Origin: Comamonadaceae bacterium
Lineage (GTDB): Bacteria > Pseudomonadota > Gammaproteobacteria > Burkholderiales > Burkholderiaceae_C
Length of the DNA stretch: 64,000 nucleotides
Direction of reading: 5' to 3'
Assembly: GCA_947450895.1 (NCBI GenBank)
Contig: CANFWT010000001.1
Location: 62,001-126,000, forward strand
The position numbers and the translations under genes are program-made. Positions 47,832 to 57,022 of this stretch are shown here, piece after piece; positions within the stretch are counted from its first letter, which is position 1, and each line of letters begins with the position of its first letter. The notes below the pieces were generated by a model, which was given only the letters and a program-made list of their open reading frames with translations, had not been told where the DNA came from and searched no databases.

Positions 47832-49932
47832 ATGACTGCCCATTACCAGGTCCACGGCGACATTGCCGTCATCACCCTCGACAACCCCCCTGTCAACGGA
47901 CTGGGTCTGTCCACCCGGCAAGGAATCGCCCAGGGCATGGCGCAAGCGCTGGCCGACGTGGCAGTTTCCGCCATCGTCATCACTGGGGCTGGAAAAGCCT
48001 TTTCGGGCGGCGCGGACATTCGCGAATTTGGCTCGCCCAAGGCAATGCAAGAGCCCAACCTCAACAGCGTGATCCAGTTGCTGGAAAAATCGACCAAGCC
48101 CGTGGTTGCGGCCATCCACACGGTAGTAATGGGCGGTGGCTTGGAACTGGCATTGGGCTGCCACTACCGCGTCGCCGCGCCGGGCACCAGTGTGGCATTG
48201 CCCGAAGTCAAGCTCGGGCTGTTGCCCGGCGCTGGTGGCACGCAGCGTTTGCCACGCGTGCTGGGCGTTGAGCCTGCGCTCAACATGATCGTTAGCGGCG
48301 AAGCCATCAAGGCCGAAATGCTGGCCATGCTGCCCGGCCAAAAGCTGTTTGACAAAATTGCGGCCTCACCCGCCAGCTTGGCCGATGAGGCATATGCCTT
48401 TGCCCGCTCGGTGGCCGCCACGCGCCCCTTGCCGCTGGTGCGCGACCTGCCGTGCAAGCATCCGCAAGGCGACGCCTATTTTCAGTTTGTGCGCAATATG
48501 GTGGGCGCAGTGTCCAAAAACTTCCCCGCCCCGCTCAAATGCGTGGACGCGGTCGAAGCGGCCACCAAGAAAAAGTTCGAAGCCGGCATGGCCACCGAGC
48601 GGGAAATTTTTATCAACCTCATGTGGACGCCTGAGAGCCGCGCCCTGCGCCACCTGTTTTTGGGTGAAAGAGCTGCGTCCAAGATTCCGGATGTGCCATC
48701 GGACACCCCGCTGCGCGACATCCAAAGTGTGGCCATCATTGGCGCGGGCACCATGGGCGGCGGCATTGCCATGAACTTTTTGAACGCGGGCGTTCCTGTC
48801 AAGATGCTGGAGATGAAGCAAGAGGCGCTGGACCGCGGCGTGGCCACCATGCGCGGTAACTACGAATCCCAGGTCAAAAAAAGGCAAGCTCAAGCAAGCC
48901 AAATACGACGAACGCATGGCCCTGTTGACCACCACCCTGAGCTACGACGACCTGAGCGGCACCGACATGGTGATTGAGGCCGTGTTTGAGGAAATCGGCG
49001 TCAAAGAAGCGGTGTTCAAAGAGCTCGACCGCGTCATGAAGCCAGGCGCCATTTTGGCGTCCAACACGTCCACTTTGGACCTGAACAAAATTGCCTCGTT
49101 CACCCAGCGCCCGCAAGACGTGGTGGGCCTGCACTTCTTCAGCCCGGCCAACGTAATGAAGCTGCTCGAAGTGGTGCGCGGTGAGAAAACTGCCAAGGAC
49201 GTGATGGCTACCGTGATGGCGGTCGCCAAAAAAATCCGCAAAACTGCGGTCGTGTCTGGCGTGTGCGACGGCTTTATTGGCAACCGCATGATCGAGCAAT
49301 ACGGCCGCCAAGGCGGATTTTTGCTGGACGAAGGCTGCACCCCCGAGCAAGTGGACAAAGCCATGGAAAAATTTGGCATGGCCATGGGCCCCTTCCGCAT
49401 GGGCGACTTGGCGGGCAACGACATTGGCTGGGCCATTCGCAAACGCCGCGCCACCGAGCGCGCCAACATGAAATACAGCAAGACCGCGGATTTGCTTTGT
49501 GAAAAAGGCCGCTTCGGCCAAAAAACCGGCGCGGGTTGGTATGACTACAAGCCCGGCAAGCGCGACGCGATTCCCAACGCCGAAGTCGTCAAAATGATCG
49601 AAGACTACCGCGTAGCCCAAGGCATTACGCCGCGCAAGATCAGCGACGAAGAGATTGTGCAGCGCCTGGTGTTTGCGCTGGTCAACGAAGGCGCGCATAT
49701 TTTGGAAGAGGGCATCGCCAACAAGGCCAGCGATATCGATATTTGCTATATCTTTGGCTACGGCTTCCCCCCCCACCGCGGCGGGCCTATGCTGTATGCC
49801 GACGAACTGGGATTGTTCAACGTGGTCCAGGCCATGCACCGCTTTGCCCAAAATCCGCGCGACGACGCGGATTTCTGGAAGCCCGCGCCCTTGCTTGCCC
49901 AACTGGCCGCCGAAGGTAAGACATTTAATTAA
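47832..49932 (+). pseudogene. fadJ: Bifunctional enoyl-CoA hydratase / 3-hydroxyacyl-CoA dehydrogenase, frameshifted
   Basis: It carries out the hydration and NAD-dependent oxidation steps of beta-oxidation. The N-terminal hydratase domain (about 1-190) has ITGAGKAFSGGADIREFG and VVMGGGLELALGCHYRVA, with the catalytic Glu in LPEVKLGLLPGAGG. Then come the NAD-binding domain (VAIIGAGTMGGGIAMNFLNA) and the two C-terminal dehydrogenase domains (ASNTSTLDLNKIASF, LHFFSPANVMKLLEVVRGEK, FGYGFPPHRGGP). A run of seven A at 48876-48882 shifts the frame: removing one A joins both parts into 699 residues, a normal length. Unless corrected by slippage, the first frame ends at 48977 after a nonsense tail. 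A sequencing or assembly error is equally possible. Confidence 0.88.
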
Positions 49933-49941
49933 GGAATAGCC

Positions 49942-51117
49942 ATGACTTCAGCAGTAATTGTTTCTACAGCCCGTACGCCTCTGACCAAAAGCTGGAAAGG
50001 CGCCCTCAACATGACCCATGGCGCCACCATGGGTGGCCACGCGGTCGAGCACGCTATTGCGCGCGCCGGTATTGAGGCCGGTGAAGTGGACGACGTGATC
50101 ATGGGTTGCGGCACGCCCGAGGGCGCTACCGGCGCCAACATCGCGCGCCAGATCGCGTTGCGCGCGGGTTGTCCTATCACCGTGTCGGGCATGACCATCA
50201 ACCGCTTTTGCTCCTCTGGCCTGCAAACCATTGCCACCGCAGCACAACGCATCATCGCCAATGAGGGCGATATTTATGTTGCCGGCGGCGTAGAAGCCAT
50301 TTCATGCACCGCGCAAGAGATGAACAAGCACATGCTTGCCGACCCATGGTTGGAGAAGAACAAGCCCGAGGTTTATTGGGCCATGCTGCAAACCGCTGAA
50401 CAGGTCGCCAAGCGCTACGGCATTGGCCGCGAGGCGATGGACCAGTACGGAGCGGCCAGCCAACAAAAGGCTGCTGCTGCGCTGGAAAAAGGCCTGTTCA
50501 AAGACGAAATCGCGCCCATCAAGGTCACCATGGGTGTGGCCGACAAGGTCATGGGCATGATGACCAAGCAAGTCACCGTGAGCGACGACGAAGGCATACG
50601 CGCCGGAACTACCTACGAAGGCATCATGGGTTTGCGTTCGGCCTTGCCCGGCGGCCTGGTGTCGGCGGGTAACGCCAGCCAATTGTCTGACGGTGCAGGC
50701 GCCGTCGTCGTGATGCACGAAAAGCTGGCCGAGCAAAAAGGCTTGAAGCCCCTGGGTCGCTTTTTGGGCTTTGCCGTGGCGGGTTGCGAGCCTGACGAGA
50801 TGGGCATTGGCCCCGTGTACGCCATCCCCAAAGTGCTCAAGCGCCTGGGTCTGACGATGAACGATATTGACCTTTGGGAACTGAACGAAGCCTTCGCAGT
50901 GCAGGTTTTGTACTGCCGCGACAAACTGGGCATTCCGGCGGACAAACTCAATGTCAATGGCGGCGCCATTGCGGTGGGTCACCCGTTTGGCATGAGCGGC
51001 CAGCGCTTGACCGGCCACGCCTTGATCGAAGGCAAGCGCCGCGGCGCCAAGCGCGTGTGCGTGACCATGTGCATTGGCGGCGGTATGGGTGCTGCCGGGG
51101 TGTTTGAGGTCTTGTAA
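49942..51117 (+). CDS. Acetyl-CoA acyltransferase (thiolase)
   Basis: This is the thiolytic last step of beta-oxidation, or its reverse in acetoacetyl-CoA formation. It has 391 residues. The acyl-accepting Cys90 is in [12 protein letters not shown], and the catalytic His in [17 protein letters not shown] and the second Cys in [14 protein letters not shown] are intact. The sequence is closer to degradative FadA/FadI-type enzymes than to PhaA, but I cannot fix the chain-length preference. It starts 9 bases after the fadJ-like gene behind AAGGAAT, so the two form an operon ended by a strong terminator. Confidence 0.93.
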   Translation: MTSAVIVSTARTPLTKSWKGALNMTHGATMGGHAVEHAIARAGIEAGEVDDVIMGCGTPEGATGANIARQIALRAGCPITVSGMTINRFCSSGLQTIATAAQRIIANEGDIYVAGGVEAISCTAQEMNKHMLADPWLEKNKPEVYWAMLQTAEQVAKRYGIGREAMDQYGAASQQKAAAALEKGLFKDEIAPIKVTMGVADKVMGMMTKQVTVSDDEGIRAGTTYEGIMGLRSALPGGLVSAGNASQLSDGAGAVVVMHEKLAEQKGLKPLGRFLGFAVAGCEPDEMGIGPVYAIPKVLKRLGLTMNDIDLWELNEAFAVQVLYCRDKLGIPADKLNVNGGAIAVGHPFGMSGQRLTGHALIEGKRRGAKRVCVTMCIGGGMGAAGVFEVL

Positions 51118-51167
51118 GGCCGCCGCCTCGCGGTAAACCGCAGCGGCCAAGGGGTGAAAACCATGCG

Positions 51168-51213
51168 CGGGCGTGCCCGGGTCCTCTGGGACCTGGACAC
51201 GCCCGATTTTTTT
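51168..51213 (+). terminator. Rho-independent terminator after the thiolase gene
   Basis: The outer stem cgggcgtg (51168-51175) pairs with cacgcccg (51198-51205). An inner stem, ccgggtcc with ggacctgg (one G-U pair), extends it to a long hairpin, followed by a 7-base T run. It ends the beta-oxidation operon just before the phosphatase gene. Confidence 0.93.
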
Positions 51214-51239
51214 GCTGATCTCTGAATGGATAGCTTTCG

Positions 51240-51980
51240 ATGGATTCACCGCCGCGCCATATCGCCTTGCAAGGTGCCAGCAATTTCCGCGATTTAGGGG
51301 GGTACGCAGGCGATGGCGGACGCGCGGTGCGCTGGCGTGTGCTGTTCCGTTCAGACCACTTGGCGGCTCTGAGCGCGGCGGATCACGATCAGATCGCAGC
51401 GCTCGGTATTGCGCGCAGTTTTGACTTTCGTGGTGCGCAAGAAAGCCAGGCCCAGGCCTACCAGCTGCCCAATGGCCAACGCCACAGCCTTGCCATTGAA
51501 CCGACTTTGCTGCACTATTTGCAAAAGCAAGTGGAGTCTGGGCGCACCGTCACCGCCGATCTCGCCGCAGACGCCATGCACGTCACCTACCGCGGGTTTG
51601 TGCGCCACAACTCAGACCGCTTTGCCCAGTTATTTCACCACTTGCTGGCGCATGATGCGCCTGTGGTGTTCCACTGCACCGCAGGGAAAGACCGCACTGG
51701 CTTGGCTGCAGCACTCATTTTGTCGGCACTTGGCGTCTCAAGAGAGGACATCGTGCGCGACTATTTGCTGACCAATGCGCTCTACCACCACCAGTCTGGG
51801 GGCTCTGCCATGCTCAGCCCAGAGGTGATGGACGTGGTCTGGCGGGTGCGTGAAGAATTTTTGCAGGCCGCCTTGCAGGCCATCGACGAGGACCATGGCT
51901 CCATGGCGCGCTACCTGGAAACTCGCTTGGGCTTGGATGCGCAAGCCTGCGAGCGGCTGCGCCAGTTCTATCTGGCGTAA
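51240..51980 (+). CDS. Tyrosine-protein phosphatase (Y_phosphatase3 / PtpA-like, TIGR-type dual specificity fold)
   Basis: It has 246 residues. The P-loop HCTAGKDRTG (catalytic Cys near residue 146) is the signature of the bacterial Tyr/phosphoinositide phosphatases related to Mycobacterium PtpB. The N-terminus has ASNFRDLGGYAGDGGRAVRW and VLFRSDHLAALS, also typical. It has no signal peptide, so it is cytoplasmic. The substrate is unknown; phosphotyrosine proteins or phospholipid head groups are both possible. It stands alone between the thiolase terminator and the sulfide operon. Confidence 0.88.
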   Translation: MDSPPRHIALQGASNFRDLGGYAGDGGRAVRWRVLFRSDHLAALSAADHDQIAALGIARSFDFRGAQESQAQAYQLPNGQRHSLAIEPTLLHYLQKQVESGRTVTADLAADAMHVTYRGFVRHNSDRFAQLFHHLLAHDAPVVFHCTAGKDRTGLAAALILSALGVSREDIVRDYLLTNALYHHQSGGSAMLSPEVMDVVWRVREEFLQAALQAIDEDHGSMARYLETRLGLDAQACERLRQFYLA

Positions 51981-52078
51981 GGTCAGCGCGCGGGCTAGCA
52001 GACAGACGCGTGCATGCACGGGGAATGCTGCGCCATTGCTCCGGTCAAAAATTGAAAAACTGGAGGGAGATTGATGTG

Positions 52079-52125
52079 ACGCAAGGGCGCATGGCCATCT
52101 GCGCATCCTAATGAGGGCCTTGCGT
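52079..52125 (+). promoter_or_regulatory. Nested inverted repeats in the leader of the sulfide operon
   Basis: The outer arms acgcaagg (52079-52086) and ccttgcgt (52118-52125) enclose an inner dyad, gcgca (52087-52091) with tgcgc (52100-52104), whose centre contains the palindrome atggccat. The element ends 13 bases before the SQR start codon, close to its AGGAGG ribosome-binding site. It could be a leader RNA structure that controls translation, or a repressor site. No sequence-specific factor can be named. Confidence 0.5.
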
Positions 52126-52138
52126 AATAGGAGGCGGC

Positions 52139-53437
52139 ATGGCCCATATTGTGGTTGTCGGGGCGGGTCTGGGTGGCACGCCAGCGGCCTATGAACTTCG
52201 CGAGCGTCTCCCGAAGAACCACCGGGTGACGCTGGTCAATGCGACCGACTACTTCCAGTTCGTACCCAGCAACCCTTGGTTGGCTGTGGGTTGGCGTGAG
52301 CGCGCGCAGATTACGGTGCCCATCGGGCCTTGCCTTGCACGCAAGGACATTGGCTTTGTTGCGAAGGCCGTCACCCAGATCGACGCCGGGGCCAACCGCC
52401 TGACGCTCGATGGAGGTGAGGCGCTGGATTACGACTATCTGGTGATTACGACCGGTCCCAAGCTGTCCTTCAATGAAGTGCCAGGCGCTGGGCCCTTGAG
52501 CGCCGGCGGTGGAGGCTTTACCCATTCGGTGTGCAGTGTTGACCACGCGCAGGCCTTTTTTGCCGATTACCAAACCTTCCTCGAAAATCCGGGGCCGGTG
52601 GTGGTTGGCGCCATGCCGGGCGCAAGCTGCTTTGGCCCGGCCTACGAGTTCGCTTTCATTCTGGACACCGACCTGCGCCGCCGCAAGCTGCGCCACAAGG
52701 TGCCCATCACCTACGTCACCAGCGAACCCTATATTGGCCACCTGGGCTTGGGCGGGGTGGGCGACAGCAAGTCGATGCTGGAGTCCGAAATGCGCAACCG
52801 CGACATGAAGTGGATCACCAACGCCAAAACCACCAAGGTGGAAGAGGGGAAGATGTTTGCCACCCAGCTCGACGACTTGGGCAACCTCTACAAGGAACAC
52901 GAGCTCGGCTTCAAAATCTCGATGATGCTGCCTGCCTTCAAGGGCGTTGACGCGGTAGCGGCTGTGCCCAACTTGTGCAATCCGCGTGGCTTTGTGTTGA
53001 TTGACGAGTTTCAGCGCAGCAAGGCCTACCGCAACATCTTCTCAGCCGGCGTGTGCGTGGCCATTCCCCCGGTAGAAGTGACACCGGTGCCCACCGGTAC
53101 GCCCAAAACCGGCTACATGATCGAGAGCATGGTCAGCGCCATTGCCCACAATATTGCCGACGAGCTGGCGGGCAAACCTGCCCAGGCCAAGGGCACCTGG
53201 AACGCCATTTGCCTGGCGGATATGGGTGACACGGGCGCGGCCTTTGTGGCGCTGCCGCAGATTCCGCCGCGCAACGTCAACTGGTTTAAAAAGGGCAAGT
53301 GGGTGCACCTGGCCAAGATTGCGTTTGAAAAGTACTTTTTGCGCAAGATCCGTTATGGAATCTCTGAGCCAGTGTATGAAAAATACGTGCTCAAGGCCTT
53401 GGGCATCGTGCGCTTGGTGGAGAAAAAGCAGGCCTGA
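52139..53437 (+). CDS. sqr: Sulfide:quinone oxidoreductase (FAD-dependent)
   Basis: It oxidises sulfide to persulfide, polysulfide or sulfur and passes electrons to quinone at the inner face of the membrane. It has 432 residues. The FAD fold is at the N-terminus (IVVVGAGLGGTPAAYELRE). Three cysteines, Cys132, Cys164 and Cys358, fall where the catalytic triad of the Acidithiobacillus-type enzyme lies (128, 160, 356). FSAGVCVAIPPVE and the amphipathic C-terminus (KIAFEKYFLRKIRYG) support membrane association. It leads SQR-OsmC-rhodanese-metallo-beta-lactamase. Confidence 0.93.
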   Translation: MAHIVVVGAGLGGTPAAYELRERLPKNHRVTLVNATDYFQFVPSNPWLAVGWRERAQITVPIGPCLARKDIGFVAKAVTQIDAGANRLTLDGGEALDYDYLVITTGPKLSFNEVPGAGPLSAGGGGFTHSVCSVDHAQAFFADYQTFLENPGPVVVGAMPGASCFGPAYEFAFILDTDLRRRKLRHKVPITYVTSEPYIGHLGLGGVGDSKSMLESEMRNRDMKWITNAKTTKVEEGKMFATQLDDLGNLYKEHELGFKISMMLPAFKGVDAVAAVPNLCNPRGFVLIDEFQRSKAYRNIFSAGVCVAIPPVEVTPVPTGTPKTGYMIESMVSAIAHNIADELAGKPAQAKGTWNAICLADMGDTGAAFVALPQIPPRNVNWFKKGKWVHLAKIAFEKYFLRKIRYGISEPVYEKYVLKALGIVRLVEKKQA

Positions 53438-53472
53438 GGTCCCACCGTCGCGCCGTGTGCGGGCCGACCACG

Positions 53473-53949
53473 ATGTCAGATTTACTGGAAAAATTGATGA
53501 GCGACTCCATGGTCTGTGTCAGCCTGCAGCAAAGGCAGGATTACCAATTCGATGTCAGCTTTGGCGGCGCCGTGCCGCCCCTTCTGACGGACGAACCCGC
53601 ACCCATGGGCAACGGTTTGGGGCCGTCGCCCGTGCAGCTGCTGGCCGCCGCCGTTGGCAATTGCTTGGCAGACTCCTTGTTGTTTGCCCTGCGCAAATTC
53701 AAGCAAGCGCCCGAGCCGCTGCGCTGCGAGGTGCAGGCGGAAGTTGGTCGCAACGCTGAGGGCCGTTTGCGGGTGCTGAAAATCAAAGCGAGGCTGACGC
53801 TGGGTGCACCAGCGGCAGGCTTGGAGCATCTGGACCGCGTGTTGGAGCAGTTTGAGAGTTTTTGTACCGTCACCCAAAGCGTGGGGCAGGGGATTGCGGT
53901 TGTAATCGAGGTGTTGGACAGCCAACAAGTGCGCCTGAAGCCTCGGTGA
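53473..53949 (+). CDS. OsmC-family protein
   Basis: It has 158 residues from the ATG at 53473; a GTG at 53455 is an alternative. OsmC/Ohr proteins reduce peroxides, or in some cases persulfides, through two cysteines. Here these are in AAAVGNCLADSLLFAL and in FESFCTVTQSVGQG, both at the family positions. The start of the family domain (VSFGGAVPPLLTDEPAPMGNGLG) is of the YhfA-like rather than the Ohr type. Within a sulfide operon a role in handling persulfide or sulfur-derived oxidants is likely, but this is inferred from context. Confidence 0.85.
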   Translation: MSDLLEKLMSDSMVCVSLQQRQDYQFDVSFGGAVPPLLTDEPAPMGNGLGPSPVQLLAAAVGNCLADSLLFALRKFKQAPEPLRCEVQAEVGRNAEGRLRVLKIKARLTLGAPAAGLEHLDRVLEQFESFCTVTQSVGQGIAVVIEVLDSQQVRLKPR

Positions 53950-53996
53950 ACAAGGGCTGCGAGCGCAAAACCACCATTGATCCAAGGAGCCATCGC

Positions 53997-54377
53997 ATGA
54001 AAACCGCTCACGACCTGGTCGCCCAGGCCAAGGCCCAAACCCACGAAATTGCGCTGACCCAGGCCGACGAAGCTATTCGCAACGCCGATGTGCTGGTGGA
54101 TGTGCGCGAGGCTGATGAATACGCCGCAGGCCACATCCCCGGCGCCGTGCACATGTCACGCGGCCTGCTCGAATTCAAGATGAGCGGTAGCCCCGAACTG
54201 GCTGCCCGCGACCTGAACATCGTTCTGTACTGCAAAACCAGCGGCCGCGCCGCACTGGCCGCCGTGCAGTTGCAAGCCATGGGTTACCTCAAGGTGAGTT
54301 CTATTGCCGGCGGCTTTGACGCTTGGGTGGCTGCGGGCAAGCCCACTGCCAAGCCTGGCTTGCCGACCTTCGAATAG
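53997..54377 (+). CDS. Rhodanese-like sulfurtransferase, single domain
   Basis: It has 126 residues from the ATG at 53997, preceded by AAGGAG. It carries a sulfane sulfur on Cys79 in the active loop CKTSGR, with LVDVREADEYAAGHIPGAVH at the N-terminal side. It has no signal peptide, so it is cytoplasmic. Between SQR and the metallo-beta-lactamase protein it probably shuttles sulfur from persulfide to thiosulfate or to a low-molecular-weight thiol. Confidence 0.92.
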   Translation: MKTAHDLVAQAKAQTHEIALTQADEAIRNADVLVDVREADEYAAGHIPGAVHMSRGLLEFKMSGSPELAARDLNIVLYCKTSGRAALAAVQLQAMGYLKVSSIAGGFDAWVAAGKPTAKPGLPTFE

Positions 54378-54392
54378 AAGGCGAAGTTTCAC

Positions 54393-55250
54393 ATGCGGCC
54401 CACCATCCAATCTTTTTTTGATCCCGCCACTTTCACCGTCACCCACGTCTTGTCCGACCCCGCCACGCGCTGTGCCGCCATCATTGACAGTGTGTTGGAC
54501 TACGACCCCAAATCGGGTCGCACCTCGCACGCCAGCGCGGACCGTGTGATCGCTTACGTCCAGCAAGCTGGGCTGGAGGTGCAGTGGCTACTGGAAACGC
54601 ACGCCCACGCTGACCACCTTTCGGCTGCACCCTACCTGAAACAAAAGCTGGGGGGGCACAGCGCCATCGGCCGTGACATCTGCGCCGTACAAAGCGTTTT
54701 CAAGAAAGTGTTTAACGCGTCCGATATGGACACTTTCGGCGCGGACTTTGACCAACTGTTTGACGATGAAGAGGTTTTTCATGTGGGCGCGCTGGAAGTG
54801 ACGGCCCTGCACACGCCCGGCCATACTCCGGCCTGCATGACCTTCGTCTGCGGCCTGGACGCCTTTGTGGGCGACACGCTGTTCATGCCCGACTACGGCT
54901 CTGCCCGCTGCGACTTTCCGGGTGGTGACCCCGCCACGCTGTACCGCTCCATTCAAAGAATACTGGCGCTGGACCCAAGCACCCGTTTGCACCTGTGCCA
55001 CGACTACCCCCCCGACGGGCGCGCGCCTGCCTGGGTCAGCAGCGTCGCAGCCCAGCGCAAGCACAACATCCATGTGCACGACGGCGTCACCGAATCCGAC
55101 TTTGTGGCCATGCGCCAGGCGCGCGACAAAACCCTGTCTATGCCAGTGCTGCTGCTGCCTTCGGTACAGGTCAATGTGCGGGCGGGTAAGCCGCCCCCGC
55201 CTGAAGGCAACGGGGTAAGTTACCTCAAAATTCCCTTGGACTTGCTCTAA
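54393..55250 (+). CDS. Metallo-beta-lactamase-fold hydrolase, probable persulfide dioxygenase (Blh/ETHE1-like)
   Basis: It has 285 residues. The metal site is intact: His70, His72, Asp74 and His75 in THAHADHLSAAPYLK, His144 in HTPGHTP, Asp161 in VGDTLFMPD, and a later His in LHLCHDY. SARCDFPGGDPATLYRSIQ resembles the PDO/ETHE1 branch that oxidises glutathione persulfide to sulfite. The C-terminal tail (GVSYLKIPLDLL) is the form seen in Blh proteins encoded with BigR-type sulfide genes. It starts 15 bases after the rhodanese and ends the operon. Confidence 0.88.
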   Translation: MRPTIQSFFDPATFTVTHVLSDPATRCAAIIDSVLDYDPKSGRTSHASADRVIAYVQQAGLEVQWLLETHAHADHLSAAPYLKQKLGGHSAIGRDICAVQSVFKKVFNASDMDTFGADFDQLFDDEEVFHVGALEVTALHTPGHTPACMTFVCGLDAFVGDTLFMPDYGSARCDFPGGDPATLYRSIQRILALDPSTRLHLCHDYPPDGRAPAWVSSVAAQRKHNIHVHDGVTESDFVAMRQARDKTLSMPVLLLPSVQVNVRAGKPPPPEGNGVSYLKIPLDLL

Positions 55251-55569
55251 GCGCAATGGTGGGCAGGGTTGGGGCCGTGCGTGCTTGGTTCATAGCCACG
55301 GGAGTCGTGCGCTGTCAACCGGGCCGCAACGGCCGCAGGTCGCCAGCGCTTCCCGAAAGGGCCGGGTGGATGCTGTGTTCGTGGCGACAACGTTTTCCAG
55401 GTGCCTGCGTGGTGCCGCAAGCCCTCGGGAGATTTTGCCGCCCTCAGGTCCCCGCCTTTGGAAAGCGGCGAGGGCCCCGTTCGTGTTGCAAGGCGCAACT
55501 TTGACGGCGGGCGAGCCAAGGGGAGTCCAGATCAGCGTGCTCCACTATCGTGCCGCCCATGCGTCTTTT
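55251..55569. other. Non-coding gap between the convergent sulfide operon and gentisate operon
   Basis: I see no credible gene. The small frames here lack family features and start signals. The main structure is an imperfect hairpin at 55440-55475 (gccctc / gagggc arms with an inner ccgcctttggaaagcgg). Neither strand has a T run beside it, so it is at most a weak terminator. A short stem, gttgc / gcaac, lies at 55485-55499. Confidence 0.45.
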
Positions 55570-56277
55570 TTAATGTGCCGCGACGCCCAGCCAACTGTCG
55601 AGCAGCTTGTGGTCTTCCAATAGCTTTTGCGCCGTGCCCAGATACACGCTTTTGCCACGCTCCAGTACCAAAGCCCGCTGGGTGAGGGGCAGGATTTGGC
55701 GTGCATGCTGCTCCACCAGAATCACCGCCATGCCACTTTCTTCGGTGAGTAGTTTGATGATGCCCAAGAGCTCCTGCACGATCAGCGGTGCAAGGCCTTC
55801 GAGCGGCTCGTCGAGCAAGAGGATTTTGGGGTTGAGCATGAGTGCGCGGCCTATGGCCAGCATTTGCTGCTCTCCGCCGGAAAGCTGGTTGCCCATGTTG
55901 CTGCGGCGCTCCTGCAGGCGCGGGAACATCGCATAAATCTTTTGCAGGTCCCAGTGACCCTGGGTCTGCACCACGCTGAGGTTTTCTTCCACCGAGAGCG
56001 AGGCAAAGATGTCACGTTCCTGCGGCACCCAACCCAGGCCCAGATGGGCACGCGCATGGGCTTTTACCGTCGCCAGGTCTTTGCCCTGCCAGCGCATATT
56101 GCCTTTGTGGAAGCGGGTAGCGCCCATCAGCGTGGACAAAAGTGTGCTCTTTCCCATGCCGTTGCGCCCCAGCAGCGAGAGACTTTCACCGGCAGACAGG
56201 CTGAAAGAAATACCTTCGAGGACGATGGCCTCGTTGTAACCGGCCCAAACGTTTTCTAGGCTGAGCAATTCAGACAT
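55570..56277 (-). CDS. livF: ABC transporter ATP-binding protein (LivF family) of the gentisate operon
   Basis: It has 235 residues from the Met at 56277. Walker A is LLGRNGMGKSTLLSTLMG, the signature is LSGGEQQMLAIGRALM, Walker B is ILLLDEPLEGLAP, and the H-loop is VEQHARQIL. The Walker A Lys is present here, unlike in the other LivF of the window (46997-47692). The start overlaps the end of livG by eight bases. It is the last gene of the long gentisate operon. Confidence 0.93.
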   Translation of the reverse strand: MSELLSLENVWAGYNEAIVLEGISFSLSAGESLSLLGRNGMGKSTLLSTLMGATRFHKGNMRWQGKDLATVKAHARAHLGLGWVPQERDIFASLSVEENLSVVQTQGHWDLQKIYAMFPRLQERRSNMGNQLSGGEQQMLAIGRALMLNPKILLLDEPLEGLAPLIVQELLGIIKLLTEESGMAVILVEQHARQILPLTQRALVLERGKSVYLGTAQKLLEDHKLLDSWLGVAAH

Positions 56278-57022
56278 GGGCTGCTTCTCCGAGGTACACC
56301 TCTTTGACCTTGGGGTCGTTGGCAATTTCATCCGGCGTGCCTTGCGTCAGCAGCGCACCGCTGACCAGCACCGAGATGGTGTCCGCAAAGCGGAACACCA
56401 AGTCCATATCGTGCTCGATCAGCACAATGGTGACCTCGCGTGGCAGCGCGGCGATGGACTCAAACAGCGCACGGCTCTCCGAGGTGGGTACGCCCGCAGC
56501 GGGCTCGTCCAACAGCAGCACCGAGGGCTTTGCGGCTAGGGCCAGGGCAATCTCGATCAGCCGCTGCTTGCCGTAGGCCAGGTTGCGCGTTTGCGCATGC
56601 GCCACATCCAGCAGATTGAGCGTGCGCAACAACTCCGCCGCCTCCTCCACCGCCTGCGTATGCGCACCGACCGGTTTCCAGAACTTGGCACTCAGGCCCT
56701 GGCGTTCGTTGACCGCTAGCAGCACCGACTCCAGTACCGTCAGTTCCGAGAACAGGCGATTGATCTGGAAGGTGCGGGCCAGACCGCGCTTGACGCGCTG
56801 GTGTTGTGCCAGTTGTGTCACTTCTTTGCCTTGCAGCAGTACGGAGCCGCTGGTGGGCTCCAGAAAGCCGGTGAGCAGGTTGATCAGCGTGGTCTTTCCC
56901 GCGCCATTGGGTCCAATAAGGGCGTGGCGGGCACCGGCCTCTACCTCCAAGCTGACACCATTGGTGACCACAAAGCCACCAAATTTTTTGACCAGGTTAT
57001 GGGTTTGCAGTGCATAGCTCAT
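56270..57022 (-). CDS. livG: ABC transporter ATP-binding protein (LivG family) of the gentisate operon
   Basis: It has 250 residues. Walker A is IGPNGAGKTTLINLLTG, the signature region is LAYGKQRLIEIALALA, Walker B is VLLLDEPAAGVP and the H-loop is LIEHDMDLVFRFAD. It overlaps livM by four bases (ATGA at 57019-57022) and livF by eight, so all three are translationally coupled. Confidence 0.94.
   Translation of the reverse strand: MSYALQTHNLVKKFGGFVVTNGVSLEVEAGARHALIGPNGAGKTTLINLLTGFLEPTSGSVLLQGKEVTQLAQHQRVKRGLARTFQINRLFSELTVLESVLLAVNERQGLSAKFWKPVGAHTQAVEEAAELLRTLNLLDVAHAQTRNLAYGKQRLIEIALALAAKPSVLLLDEPAAGVPTSESRALFESIAALPREVTIVLIEHDMDLVFRFADTISVLVSGALLTQGTPDEIANDPKVKEVYLGEAAHV

Noticed and set aside
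55247-55519. 90-codon minus-strand frame after the sulfide operon
   Set aside because: It has no ribosome-binding site and a random-looking Pro/Arg-rich product, and it overlaps the end of the metallo-beta-lactamase gene.
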